Assembly (NCBI GenBank): GCA_963809695.1
Contig: CAWEKI010000006.1
Location: forward strand, 434,001-498,000
Direction of reading: 5' to 3'
DNA length: 64,000 nucleotides
DNA from: JAGDMJ01 sp963809695
GTDB taxonomy: Bacteria; Bacteroidota; Ignavibacteria; UBA10030; UBA6906
Made by a program: the position numbers and the translations under genes. Under the pieces are notes generated by a model that was not told the DNA's origin, ran no database searches, and worked only from the letters and a program-made list of their open reading frames with translations. Each line of letters starts with the position of its first letter. Positions within the stretch are counted from its first letter, which is position 1. Of the stretch, positions 37,232-45,302 are shown one piece after another.

Positions 37232-37728
37232 TAACGGTAATTAGTGAACTGCAGAGCAAAGGGAAGGTTCGAGTCGCGGATCATCTTCATGACCGCCTGA
37301 AGGTCGTCCTTGTTCTTGCCGCTCACGCGGACCTGGTCTTCCATGATCTGCGCCTGGACTTTCAGCTTGGTTTCCTTGATCATCTTCACGATTTTGCGTG
37401 CATTGTCCTTGTCGATGCCGACAAGCAGCTTGATCAGCTGGCGGACGGTGCCGCCGGCTGCCTGTTCCATCGTGCCGTAGCTGAGCGCCTTCAGGGGAAC
37501 GCCCCGCTTAATGAGCTTCCCCTGCAAAATATCGATCACGCTCTTGAGTTTGAAATCATCGTCAGAGTGGACCGTGATCTGCTTCTCTTTCTGGTCAAGG
37601 TCGATTGAGCTTTTTGATCCTTTGAAGTCGAAGCGCTGCCCGATCTCCTTGCGCGCCTGGTTGATGGCGTTGTCGACTTCCTGCAGGTTGACTTCCGAGA
37701 CGATGTCAAATGAGTTGGTGTCGGCCAT
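37231..37728 (-). CDS. yajQ: YajQ-family nucleotide-binding protein
   Basis: 165 residues, full length for the family, with the conserved start NSFDIVSEVNLQEVDNA, RFDFKGSKSSI, and the central GVPLKALSYG and EKETKL-like segments (KIVKMIKETKLKVQAQIMED, QVRVSGKNKDDLQ). YajQ proteins have two ferredoxin-like folds; a Xanthomonas member binds cyclic di-GMP, others bind nucleotides or RNA. Cytoplasmic. Followed with one-base overlap by the amidase gene and preceded by a short possible ORF. The possible c-di-GMP link may be relevant to the exopolysaccharide genes at 10-15 kb, but this is speculation. Confidence 0.93.
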   Translation of the reverse strand: MADTNSFDIVSEVNLQEVDNAINQARKEIGQRFDFKGSKSSIDLDQKEKQITVHSDDDFKLKSVIDILQGKLIKRGVPLKALSYGTMEQAAGGTVRQLIKLLVGIDKDNARKIVKMIKETKLKVQAQIMEDQVRVSGKNKDDLQAVMKMIRDSNLPFALQFTNYR

Positions 37729-37756
37729 TGACTTTAGGTCAGACTGGGATCTGTAC

Positions 37757-37903
37757 TCACCGGAACTTCACATGCCAGAACGCGTGCCAGAAAATCTTGA
37801 GCAACTCCCAGCGCGGGTGTTTGGTCTGGACAATATACTGCTGCTGCACTTCCTTCTGCCTGGCGTTGTCCCGGGTGATGATCTGGATGGAAAGAGGATG
37901 CAT
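37757..37903 (-). CDS. Small hypothetical protein (48 residues)
   Basis: An uninterrupted minus-strand frame from ATG 37903 to TGA 37757, only 28 bases before yajQ. The product starts MHPLSIQIITRDNARQKEV and ends FWHAFWHVKF R. Third codon positions are strongly G/C biased, like neighbouring genes, and a TAA closes the frame upstream of the ATG, so this is the likely start. There is no good ribosome site and no recognised family. A clustered Trp/His tail (WELLKIFWHAFWHVKF) may be membrane-associated. Kept because codon use and placement look genuine. Confidence 0.4.
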   Translation of the reverse strand: MHPLSIQIITRDNARQKEVQQQYIVQTKHPRWELLKIFWHAFWHVKFR

Positions 37904-37970
37904 GGTTAGTGCCGCTTCTATTTATTCCGACGTCATTTCAACCTAGGTCGCCCCACAAAACAGAGTCGAA

Positions 37971-39116
37971 TCAGGCTGAAATGACTCTGGAGATGTGAAC
38001 GCGCCGCTGTTCCAGACTCCTGATTACGATATCTCCCGGGGCGCACTGTTCCGGCAGCAGGACGCCCCGGGCCTCAATAGCACCCTGAGCGAGCATCTGT
38101 GCGATGACGGAGGTTGGAAAAGCCGTTGTACGCATCATCGCGGTCATACCTGCACTATTATCATAGTAATCTATGAGCTCATACGCAAGCGCGGCGTTGC
38201 GCCCCTGCCGCTTGCCGCTCACCGTCACACGCAGGAGGACAACATCCTTGTCGTTGTAGTCCAACTTTTTCCGCAACAGGTCCGCGAACAACTCTCTCCG
38301 CGTCTTCACGATATTGCCGAACGCCAGCGGCTCCATGTCGGCAAACCCAAGTTCGAGCAGCATGCGGAACTTCTCGCAGTGCCCCGGGTACCGGATGGTC
38401 TTGTAGTCGAGGTCCCGCACCCGTCCTTCGAAAATCTGCGGAAGCATCGAGGCGCCGCCGGAGGTGTTGAACGCTTCGAGCTTCCCGAACGGAGCGGGAA
38501 ACGTGATTTCTTCCAGATCGCTCATCGATGGCACCGATGTGCGTACACCGTTGCGGATCACCTCTGCGTCCTCGACATATTCGTTGATCAACCCTTCGGC
38601 CGAGAAGACGATCTGATAATTCAAGGGGGGCCGGGGATGCTGTGGCAGCCCGCCCACGCGCATCCGGATCGAATCGAGTTGCTCGAATTCCCTGGCGCCG
38701 GCAACCGCGAGAATGCCCGCCAGGCCCGGGGCCAACCCGCAATTGGGGATCACGGTGATATTGTGCCGCCGCGCCTCGTCGCCCAGCTTGAGTTGCTCCT
38801 GGATCACGTCCATGTTGCCTCCGAGGTCGCAGAGCGGGACCGCGGCCTCGATCGCGGCGAGTGTGACAGGCAGGTTGACGGTATACGAGATGGCGCTTAC
38901 CGCGGCGTTGCTTCCCCGGAGCGCTGCGCGGAGGTCGGCGCCATTGTTGACATCGAGTTCCAGCGGTGTCACGTTCTGCCCGATCGCATGCGCGTTCTTC
39001 CGTGCGAGCGCAAGGTCCTTGTCTGCAAGCACCACTTTCGCGTCCGGCTGGGTCATCGCAAGGTCAAACGCGACGGCGCTTCCCATCATACCCGCCCCCA
39101 GAACAGTGTATTTCAT
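37971..39116 (-). CDS. Saccharopine dehydrogenase-like oxidoreductase
   Basis: 381 residues with an N-terminal Rossmann NAD(P) motif (YTVLGAGMMGSAVAFDL) and the saccharopine-dehydrogenase pattern SAISYTVNLPVTLAAIEA, CDLGGN, PNCGLAPGLAG and GGLPQHPRPPLNYQ. Members act on amino-acid imines such as saccharopine, lysine (lysine 6-dehydrogenase) or carboxynorspermidine; the exact substrate cannot be read here. Its ATG overlaps the ogg2 stop (ATGA), making it the last gene of the mutT-mutY-ogg2 operon, an unexpected metabolic partner for DNA repair genes. Confidence 0.9.
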   Translation of the reverse strand: MKYTVLGAGMMGSAVAFDLAMTQPDAKVVLADKDLALARKNAHAIGQNVTPLELDVNNGADLRAALRGSNAAVSAISYTVNLPVTLAAIEAAVPLCDLGGNMDVIQEQLKLGDEARRHNITVIPNCGLAPGLAGILAVAGAREFEQLDSIRMRVGGLPQHPRPPLNYQIVFSAEGLINEYVEDAEVIRNGVRTSVPSMSDLEEITFPAPFGKLEAFNTSGGASMLPQIFEGRVRDLDYKTIRYPGHCEKFRMLLELGFADMEPLAFGNIVKTRRELFADLLRKKLDYNDKDVVLLRVTVSGKRQGRNAALAYELIDYYDNSAGMTAMMRTTAFPTSVIAQMLAQGAIEARGVLLPEQCAPGDIVIRSLEQRRVHISRVISA

Positions 39117-39754
39117 TTAAGGATCTCCCCTGTTTCCCGGCTCCAGAAGAGCAGATCGAGCTCATCCATGCTGATGCCGATTGTCTCCGCGAAGCGGGCA
39201 AAATGTTGTTCGATGGCGTTGTATTGTTTCCTCGAGAGCGACCTGGGAAGCGAACGGATTACCCGGTGTCTTTTCAAATTCCGGAGGATGTGACGGTCCA
39301 GAATTGCGAGGTTCCGGCGCCCGATATTCCTCAGGAAGTGAGATGCCTCTTTCCACCCAAGCCCCTTCACGTTGAGCACCAGCCATTCCCGGAGCCGTGC
39401 AGCGTCTTGTTCTCCGGAGATCTGCTTCGCAATTTCCGAAAACGTTTCCTGCGCCGCCAGAATGTGACGCGCTTTCGTATTGTGAAACCGAATGTAGAAC
39501 TCGTCCTGATGCAAAAGGGTAGCAAGCTCGTTACAGTCGCTGCAGATGCCGCGCTCCTGAAGCAATGCCACAGCCTTGCCGGCATTCACGGCGCTTGACT
39601 GCGGCGTGAGCAGACAATAGACGAGCTCGAAAAAGTGTTCCTCCGGCTTCACGGCCGCGAAATCTTCCAGGCGGGCCCGGATCGCTTCGTGGCGGGATGC
39701 AAGATCTGCGCGGAGTTCCTCCACGCCGTGGTATGAGCGGATTGCGCGGCTCAT
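39113..39754 (-). CDS. ogg: 8-oxoguanine DNA glycosylase/AP lyase, Ogg2 family
   Basis: 213 residues of the HhH-GPD superfamily, Ogg2 type: ELVYCLLTPQSSAVNAGKAV, the helix-hairpin-helix with catalytic Lys in VKGLGWKEASHFLRNIG, and the catalytic Asp in LAILDRHILRNL. Ogg2 enzymes excise 8-oxoguanine opposite C and are best known in archaea, replacing Fpg/MutM. No MutM is seen in the window. The start codon overlaps the mutY stop (ATGA) and the stop overlaps the next gene (ATGA), so expression is tightly coupled. Confidence 0.92.
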   Translation of the reverse strand: MSRAIRSYHGVEELRADLASRHEAIRARLEDFAAVKPEEHFFELVYCLLTPQSSAVNAGKAVALLQERGICSDCNELATLLHQDEFYIRFHNTKARHILAAQETFSEIAKQISGEQDAARLREWLVLNVKGLGWKEASHFLRNIGRRNLAILDRHILRNLKRHRVIRSLPRSLSRKQYNAIEQHFARFAETIGISMDELDLLFWSRETGEILK

Positions 39755-40668
39755 GCAAGACTCACTCGCCTGGTGATGACCGGGCCGCTGCCGATGGTCG
39801 CGACCAGGCCGTCACGCTCCAATCCCGCGATCAGCGATGTCAGCCAGCGCTCGTTCCGCGTCGAGTAGCCCTTATGGATTCGTTTGCCCACGGTGTGGAC
39901 ATGGATGCTTCGCCTGCATTCCCGCAGCAGCTCGATGATTCTGCCGCGATACGCTCTGTTTGGAAGCCCGTTGAACGAGGGCTCCTTCTTCGCGGCCGTC
40001 GCCGCAATCCGGCGGATCCGCTTCCGCGAAGCGCAGAGCGAGGCAACGGGACATTCGCCGCAGCGAGGGGTCCTTGCAGTGCAGATCGTTGCGCCCAGGT
40101 CCATGAGGGCCTGGTTCCATGCATATGCTCTTCCCTTCGGCAGGAGCAATGCGGCCGCCTCCCAGATGGTCTGTTCGTCTTTGAGCGAAGTTGTGGACTC
40201 CATTTTCCAGAGAATTCGGGAGAGCACCCGACGGACATTTACATCCACCACAGGAACGCTTCTTCCGAAGGCGAAGGAGAGGAGGGCGTTTGCCGTATAT
40301 CTGCCGATTCCAGGAAGTGCGCGGAGGGCCTCCTGATCTTCCGGCAAAGTGCCGCCGTTCGTGTGAAGAACTGTCCGTGCCAGAATGTGCAGCCGCACCG
40401 CCCTGCTGTTGTATCCCATTCCCCGCCAGATCAAGATCACGTCACGTAAGGGGGCATTGGCCAGCGATTGCACGGTAGGGAATCTCCGCAGAAACTCAGG
40501 ATACTTGACGAGGACCCGCTGAACCTGCGTCTGTTGGAGCATGGTCTCGGAGATGAGGATGCGGTACGGGTTGCGGGTGTTCCGCCAGGGGAGCGGCCGG
40601 CCGTGACGGGCATACCAGCGCAGGATGAGGCCGACAAGGCGAGTCGTGTTACCGTGTTTGGATTCCAT
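39751..40668 (-). CDS. mutY: A/G-specific adenine glycosylase without Nudix-like C-terminal domain
   Basis: 305 residues from the ATG at 40668 (a TTG at 40674 is also in frame). Removes A mispaired with 8-oxoG. LPWRNTRNPYRILISETMLQQTQV with catalytic Glu, the HhH motif LPGIGRYTANALLSFAFG, catalytic Asp in VPVVDVNVRRVLSR and the 4Fe-4S site CTARTPRCGECPVASLC are all present. Canonical MutY (about 350) ends in a MutT-like 8-oxoG recognition domain; here the last 75 residues instead look like a winged helix (YRGRIIELLRECRRSIHVHTV). The upstream overlapping gene is a stand-alone MutT. Confidence 0.93.
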   Translation of the reverse strand: MESKHGNTTRLVGLILRWYARHGRPLPWRNTRNPYRILISETMLQQTQVQRVLVKYPEFLRRFPTVQSLANAPLRDVILIWRGMGYNSRAVRLHILARTVLHTNGGTLPEDQEALRALPGIGRYTANALLSFAFGRSVPVVDVNVRRVLSRILWKMESTTSLKDEQTIWEAAALLLPKGRAYAWNQALMDLGATICTARTPRCGECPVASLCASRKRIRRIAATAAKKEPSFNGLPNRAYRGRIIELLRECRRSIHVHTVGKRIHKGYSTRNERWLTSLIAGLERDGLVATIGSGPVITRRVSLA

Positions 40669-41068
40669 GCTCAATAAGAAACGCGACCGCCTTCCTGTTT
40701 CCCTCCAGGAGGTCGAGCGCCTGCAATTCAGGCAGGCTCACCCATCGAATCTGCTCGAACACTCTGTTGAGCGGGGTGCCGGTGAACGAGTGGATATAAC
40801 AATAGAGAACTCTGAAGGCGCCGTCTCTTTCAGGATTTGCCACGCCGTCCGGATAGATCCACTCCTGCCGGAAGAATTCCTCTCCGATCGCGGCACGAAT
40901 GTCCAGCTCCTCGTGAAGTTCGCGTGCCAGCGCCTGGGAAGGGGTCTCCCCCTGCTCGATCTTTCCCCCCGGAAATTCCCACTTCAGCGGATAGCGCGCA
41001 TCCGACCGGCGCTGACAGGCTAGAATCTGCTCCCCCCGCGTAATAATGCCAACGACGACTTCTTTCAT
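40649..41068 (-). CDS. mutT: MutT-like Nudix pyrophosphohydrolase
   Basis: 139 residues from the ATG at 41068 (MKEVVVGIITRGEQILACQRR). The Nudix box is complete: GGKIEQGETPSQALARELHEELDI. KWEFPGG before the box is the form seen in 8-oxo-dGTP diphosphatases. Sanitises the nucleotide pool. It overlaps mutY by 20 bases, heading a four-gene operon (mutT, mutY, ogg2, dehydrogenase) that supplies the complete GO system. Longer in-frame codons to 41128 precede the family start and are not needed. Confidence 0.92.
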   Translation of the reverse strand: MKEVVVGIITRGEQILACQRRSDARYPLKWEFPGGKIEQGETPSQALARELHEELDIRAAIGEEFFRQEWIYPDGVANPERDGAFRVLYCYIHSFTGTPLNRVFEQIRWVSLPELQALDLLEGNRKAVAFLIEHGIQTR

Positions 41069-41124
41069 GACAAAAAGATACGGAAAAGGGGGTTGAATCT
41101 CAAAGGAGACCCTTCGTCTCGGCC

Positions 41125-41373
41125 TCACTCCATTCTGCCTCGCTCAGGATCACCAGGTGGCACGACCACCTGGCGTCGGGCCATCTTCTCTCGAGTTGCG
41201 CGGGACATGGCTAGCTCATGGAGCCGTTCAAAGTCGACAGCTATGAGAGCTTCCTTTTTGGCCCGGCTCCATTTCTTGATGCGTTGCTCCATTCGTTTTG
41301 CCATGTCATTCGTACACCCGACATAATAGGAATTGTCTTTGCAGTGCAATATGTAGGTCCAACATGTGAGCAT
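41125..41373 (-). pseudogene. GIY-YIG nuclease-like gene with internal in-frame deletion
   Basis: Reads CWTYILHCKDNSYYVGCTND and MAKRMEQ, the start of a GIY-YIG (UPF0213-like) protein, then jumps straight to RIKKWSRAKKEALIAVDFER and LHELA, the normal C-terminal end. About 40 residues between are missing, removing the family's central helix/strand region, yet the frame is kept. A hairpin (CCAGGTGG-cacga-CCACCTGG, 41153-41173) sits at the 3' end and makes the unusual tail. Probably inactive. Confidence 0.75.
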
Positions 41374-41424
41374 GCTTCAACCGGACCTTCTGCTGCCTCA
41401 CTTGACCATGGTAATCCTGAGCGA

Positions 41425-41447
41425 GTCCCGACGGTCTTGGTCGGGAC
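41425..41447. repeat. REP-like hairpin GTCCCGAC / GTCGGGAC
   Basis: Eight-bp perfect arms with a 7-base loop, flanked by ATCCTGAGCGA and GAGTCGATGG, a context typical of dispersed bacterial intergenic palindromes. Similar GTCCCGA/TCGGGAC stems appear in the 47-kb array and at 47994-48018. Confidence 0.6.
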
Positions 41448-41477
41448 GAGTCGATGGGCTCTGTGTTCGTCTTGTCC

Positions 41478-42287
41478 CTAGTAACCCGGGACACTTGCCT
41501 GGACTACGCACCATTGCTCGTCTTCCCTCTTCAGTCTCACTTTCGCCGTTCCCGATGCCTCGACCGGTTCCATCGTTTCCGCACGCAAACCTTCCCATGA
41601 GACAGGGAGTTGGACGGTGGCATATTCCCCCTCGACCTTGCACTCGGCTTTGCCGATCGTCTTTTCGAGGAAGACCGCGATGCCGCTCCTGAACGCCTCG
41701 ACGCGCTCAAGCATTCGCCGGGGCGTGAGTGCCGTTCCATCGGGAGCATAAAGCTCGCAGTTTGAAAACGAAAGCAATCGGATCTCGGCTTCGTGGCCGA
41801 GCAGCTCCCGGAGAAACATTTCGGCCTCCAGTTCAGCATCCAGACCCTGGTTCGGATGAAATTCCTCATAGATGAAATGCTGCATCATCCCATCGACACG
41901 GATATCATCCATCTCCTCCTTGAGCAGTTCCTCGGTGATGAACCTGTACCGCTCCCCGGCGGGCACTGACGCTTCGAAATGCACGGCGATATTGTTCGAC
42001 GCCAGTATCTCGATCAGGCGGTCCAATGCTCCGCCGACCTCCCCCGGAGCAATGTCATCGATCCTCTTGAGGACCGGGTCGCCAACGTACTTCCCGACGG
42101 TGGTCTGTTCGGCCTGCTCGAACTGCCGTTCGAATTCCTCGATGTTGTCAAGCCATTCGGCCTCGATTTCCGGAGGCAGGTCCGGGCCGGTGCTCGAAAA
42201 CCTTCCTCCGTAACGCTCTTCAAGCTTTCGCTTCTTTGTATCGTTGAGCGCCCGCTGAACGTCGTCCTGATGGTTGTCTCTGGACAT
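41478..42287 (-). CDS. Conserved-looking hypothetical protein, charged, cytoplasmic
   Basis: 269 residues, no signal peptide or membrane segment, very acidic N-terminal half (DLPPEIEAEWLDNIEEFERQFEQAEQ region), and a C-terminal alpha+beta part (about 165-269) with TIGKAECKVEGEYATVQLPV and WCVVQASVPGY that looks like an NTF2/SnoaL-type fold. Codon use is uniform with neighbours and the start at 42287 follows AAAGGAG. No family recognised. It stands alone on its strand; upstream 490 bases hold no convincing gene. Confidence 0.7.
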   Translation of the reverse strand: MSRDNHQDDVQRALNDTKKRKLEERYGGRFSSTGPDLPPEIEAEWLDNIEEFERQFEQAEQTTVGKYVGDPVLKRIDDIAPGEVGGALDRLIEILASNNIAVHFEASVPAGERYRFITEELLKEEMDDIRVDGMMQHFIYEEFHPNQGLDAELEAEMFLRELLGHEAEIRLLSFSNCELYAPDGTALTPRRMLERVEAFRSGIAVFLEKTIGKAECKVEGEYATVQLPVSWEGLRAETMEPVEASGTAKVRLKREDEQWCVVQASVPGY

Positions 42288-42776
42288 GGTAACTCCTTTC
42301 CCTGGATGTCTGCTACAGAGTCTGGAGGCGCTTGTCCGCCTCCATAGTGTTAATACAGGGAAGGGGGTGGTTTTTGCGGAGGGGAGGAGAAAAAAATTAT
42401 CGCGGGGGAACAGGACCGGGGCGATATCCCCCGAGGACTGTTGTCAAGTATTTCCCATCCCACCCGGCCAGCCGGGCAGTCATACCAAGCTCCCGGGTGC
42501 GCAGCCTGCCATTCTGTTGCCCGGTTTTGGTTCGAGCGAGCCATTTCCGTCAGAGTCATAGTCGCAGTTGTCGTTCGCATTTTTGTCGGCGAACAAAAAG
42601 CCATCCGGGTTGTACGATTCTATCAGATTGACAGCATTTTGGACAGCGCGTGAACCGGGGAGTGGGTAATATTGCCATGACTTCCGGTTTCGGGCTGGGC
42701 CAGCTTCCCTTCCAAATCGATCCGTTGACATTAACTAATGGTTCGGCTACATTTGCTTTCAATCCTGACAACCTCC
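42288..42776. other. Intergenic stretch between divergent genes
   Basis: About 490 bases. Several short frames on both strands exist (the longest, on the minus strand at 42480-42731, encodes a Pro/Asp-rich peptide) but none has recognisable content, a ribosome site or clear codon bias. Both divergent promoters should lie here. Confidence 0.5.
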
Positions 42777-44363
42777 ATGCAAAACAGAAATAGCACCATC
42801 ATTCTTTTCCTGGTCATGATCTCCGGCTTCGGGTGTGGAGAAAGGGGCCACCGTTATCCCGTCCCGCCGACCGGTGCCGGGGTTGAGACTTTTGTCCGGG
42901 AAACCAGGCCTTTCGAGATTGGATCTGACAAGTACGAAGCCGATTTCGGTGCGATCACGGTGCCCGAGAATCGGTCGAGAGCAACGTCACGTTTGATCAC
43001 GATCCCGTTTCTTCGCATCCATTCTCAGGCGAAAAATCCCGCTGAGCCGATTTTCGGCTTTGCCGGAGGACCGGGCCAGAGCAACATGTCATGGGATTGG
43101 GGAACAGCTTGGACATTCCTTCCCCGGCACGACTTTGTCCTTGTTGGGTACAGAGGGGTGGATGGCTCAGCCGTCCTTGATTGTCCGGAGGTCGCGAAGG
43201 CGATCCAGGCGGGCGACGATGTCTTGAGTGAGGAATCGTTGGATGCAATTGGCCGCGCGTGGACTGCGAGCGCGGAGCGCTTGAAAGCGGAGGGCGTTGA
43301 TCTTGACGGCTACACCATGCTCGAGTGCATTGAAGACAATGAATCGGTGCGGCGGGCCTTAGGCTTTGAGCGTGTTAACCTGTTGAGCGAAAGTTATGGC
43401 ACCCGGGTTGCCTATCTGTATGGGCTCAGGCATCCGGAGCGCATCCACCGTTCGGCGATGATCAGCGTGAACCCCCCGGGACACTTTGTGTGGGAACCCC
43501 GGATGGTCGACGCGCAATTGAAGTACTATGCGGCCCTTTGGGCCAAAGATTCCAGCCTCTCCAGGAAGATACCGGATCTTTATGCCACGATGCGGAGTGT
43601 ACTGACTGCCATGCCGCGCAGGTGGCTCTTCCTGCCGATCAACCCCGGGAAAGTGCGGGTGGTGACATTTGCTCTTCTCTTCACCCGCAAAACCGCAGCC
43701 ATGGTCTTCGATGCCTATGTGGCAGCGGAAGGCGGAGACCCGAGCGGCCTTGCATTGATCTCGCTGGCGTATGATTATGTTATGCCCTCGTTGACGGTGT
43801 GGGGCGATCTTGCATCGAAGGCGGTGAGCGCCGATTTCGATTCCGCGCGGGACTACCGGGCAGAAATGGATCCTGCCGGCATGCCGCTGGGTTCTCCGCT
43901 GAGCAAGCTTTCATGGGGACCGCTGCGCACCGGACGCTGGCCGACCAGAGCGTTGCCGGAAGAATTTCGGAAGCTGCAGCGATCGGACGTGGAAACATTG
44001 CTCCTGAGCGGGTCGATAGATTTTTCAACTCCCGCCGAGATTGCCACAACGGAGTTGCTGCCATATCTGAATAATGGGAAACAGGTCATTCTTTCCGAGT
44101 GCGGTCATGTCGGCGACGTATTGTACGCGAATATTGACAACAGCAGGCTTCTCCTGACGAGTTTCTACGACACGGGCGTTCCGAACACGTCATTGAACTC
44201 CTACACTCCAATGAATTTTGCAGTGAGCTGGGGCTTTCCGCTCATTGCAAAAGTGTCGCTTGGTGCGCTTGGTCTTCTCGCTATCGCGTTCACGGCAACT
44301 GCTGCCTGGCTTATAAAGCGGTATCGCAGGCGGCACGCCGGGGAGATGGCCGGCAACCCGTGA
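42777..44363 (+). CDS. Alpha/beta hydrolase lipoprotein (peptidase S33-like) with C-terminal membrane anchor
   Basis: 528 residues from the ATG at 42777. A lipoprotein-type signal (IILFLVMISGFGC) leads into an S33/tripeptidyl-aminopeptidase-like hydrolase: oxyanion motif IFGFAGGPGQSN, nucleophile elbow LLSESYGTRVAYLYG, catalytic Asp in LLSGSIDFSTPAE and His in SECGHVGD. A hydrophobic helix near the C-terminus (about 490-515) ends in a basic tail (KRYRRRHAGE). Having both a lipobox and a C-terminal helix is unusual. Substrate unknown. The next gene lies 37 bases on. Confidence 0.85.
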   Translation: MQNRNSTIILFLVMISGFGCGERGHRYPVPPTGAGVETFVRETRPFEIGSDKYEADFGAITVPENRSRATSRLITIPFLRIHSQAKNPAEPIFGFAGGPGQSNMSWDWGTAWTFLPRHDFVLVGYRGVDGSAVLDCPEVAKAIQAGDDVLSEESLDAIGRAWTASAERLKAEGVDLDGYTMLECIEDNESVRRALGFERVNLLSESYGTRVAYLYGLRHPERIHRSAMISVNPPGHFVWEPRMVDAQLKYYAALWAKDSSLSRKIPDLYATMRSVLTAMPRRWLFLPINPGKVRVVTFALLFTRKTAAMVFDAYVAAEGGDPSGLALISLAYDYVMPSLTVWGDLASKAVSADFDSARDYRAEMDPAGMPLGSPLSKLSWGPLRTGRWPTRALPEEFRKLQRSDVETLLLSGSIDFSTPAEIATTELLPYLNNGKQVILSECGHVGDVLYANIDNSRLLLTSFYDTGVPNTSLNSYTPMNFAVSWGFPLIAKVSLGALGLLAIAFTATAAWLIKRYRRRHAGEMAGNP

Positions 44364-44376
44364 CTTCATGAATTCC

Positions 44377-44396
44377 ATTACTTTTGCGAAAGTCAA
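44377..44396 (+). promoter_or_regulatory. Shared palindromic motif before the Nif3-like gene
   Basis: TTACTTTTGCGAAAGTCAA contains the 14-mer seen before purH and the SPFH gene (17 identical bases with the latter). It lies directly before the second possible ATG (44401). If translation instead starts at 44368, the motif would fall in the coding sequence. Confidence 0.4.
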
Positions 44397-44400
44397 AACA

Positions 44401-45285
44401 ATGCCGGGAAGGAATACCGCATCTACATCGCTCAAGAGCATCACGACAGCGCTGGACCATGAATTCGACGTATTGTCCTGCCGGGAGGATCTTGTCAAGT
44501 GGGCCGTGACGGAAGAGAATTGTCAGTGGATCAACCCCACATTTCTCAAACAGAAGACCGGCTTGATGGTGGTGGGATTGGGTAAGGTCCATGCAGTTCG
44601 CACCGCCGTCTTTGTCACAGACCGCATCATACAGCAGCTCTCCAAAGAGCCCTCCTCTCTCTTGCTGACGCACCACAGTTTCGACTACTTCGAAGATGAG
44701 CGAGGACTCCAGCCCATACGCCAGGACCAGATCCAGAAACTGGCCGAGCAGGGTCATTCGATCTATGTGGCGCATGCACCGTTGGACACACATCCCGTCT
44801 ATGGCACGGCCGTGGCGCTGGCTGCGGAGGTTGGCATCAGGCCGTTGGAACATTTCTATGACTACTTTGGAAGACCAACAGCTGTGGTAGGCGAAGTGGG
44901 TGGGAGGGAGGTCCAGGATTTTGCGGAGCATATCCGGAAATGTCTTTTGCGCCCGAAAATCAGCGTGGCGCAGCACACGCCACGAGTGCGCAGGGTTGCA
45001 GTTGTGGCGGGGGGTGGGGATTTGCCGGATGTTCTCCAGGAGGCGTATGACCTCGGCGCCGATACCCTGTTACTGGGGACGCTCGAGAATCGGTGGGCAG
45101 TTCCCGGCGTGCAAGAGGCCCATGAGCAATTTCTGCGATTGAATGAAAAGCTCAAGCTCAACCTGGTCGGCGGGTCTCATTTCGGTACTGAACGGCCGGC
45201 AATGATAAAGGTGGCGCGACTTTTCGAGAGGTTGGGGGTGCCATGTGAGTATTGCGAGGATGAAGAGCTTCTTGGTGCTCTGTAG
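44401..45285 (+). CDS. Nif3-like dinuclear metal-centre protein
   Basis: About 294 residues from the ATG at 44401; an ATG at 44368 is possible but would absorb the shared regulatory-looking motif. Metal ligands of the Nif3/YbgI family are seen in LLTHHSFDYF (His-His), VAHAPLDTH, and near the end VGGSHFGTERPA with the His and Glu pair. The family forms hexameric toroids with two metal ions per subunit; activity is uncertain (GTP cyclohydrolase I type 2 annotation is frequent but unproven). Follows the hydrolase gene closely on the same strand. Confidence 0.82.
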   Translation: MPGRNTASTSLKSITTALDHEFDVLSCREDLVKWAVTEENCQWINPTFLKQKTGLMVVGLGKVHAVRTAVFVTDRIIQQLSKEPSSLLLTHHSFDYFEDERGLQPIRQDQIQKLAEQGHSIYVAHAPLDTHPVYGTAVALAAEVGIRPLEHFYDYFGRPTAVVGEVGGREVQDFAEHIRKCLLRPKISVAQHTPRVRRVAVVAGGGDLPDVLQEAYDLGADTLLLGTLENRWAVPGVQEAHEQFLRLNEKLKLNLVGGSHFGTERPAMIKVARLFERLGVPCEYCEDEELLGAL

Positions 45286-45302
45286 AGGGGGAACGCTCGG
45301 CC

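Noticed and set aside
37932..37985. GTCATTTCA / TGAAATGAC inverted repeat as a terminator
   Set aside because: One arm overlaps the end of the dehydrogenase gene, the 36-base loop is long and there is no T-run; kept only as a comparison to the hairpin at 62871.
42480..42731. Minus-strand 83-residue open frame in the gap before the S33-like hydrolase
   Set aside because: Low-complexity Asp/Asn/Pro content and no start signal; competing frames on the other strand are equally open.
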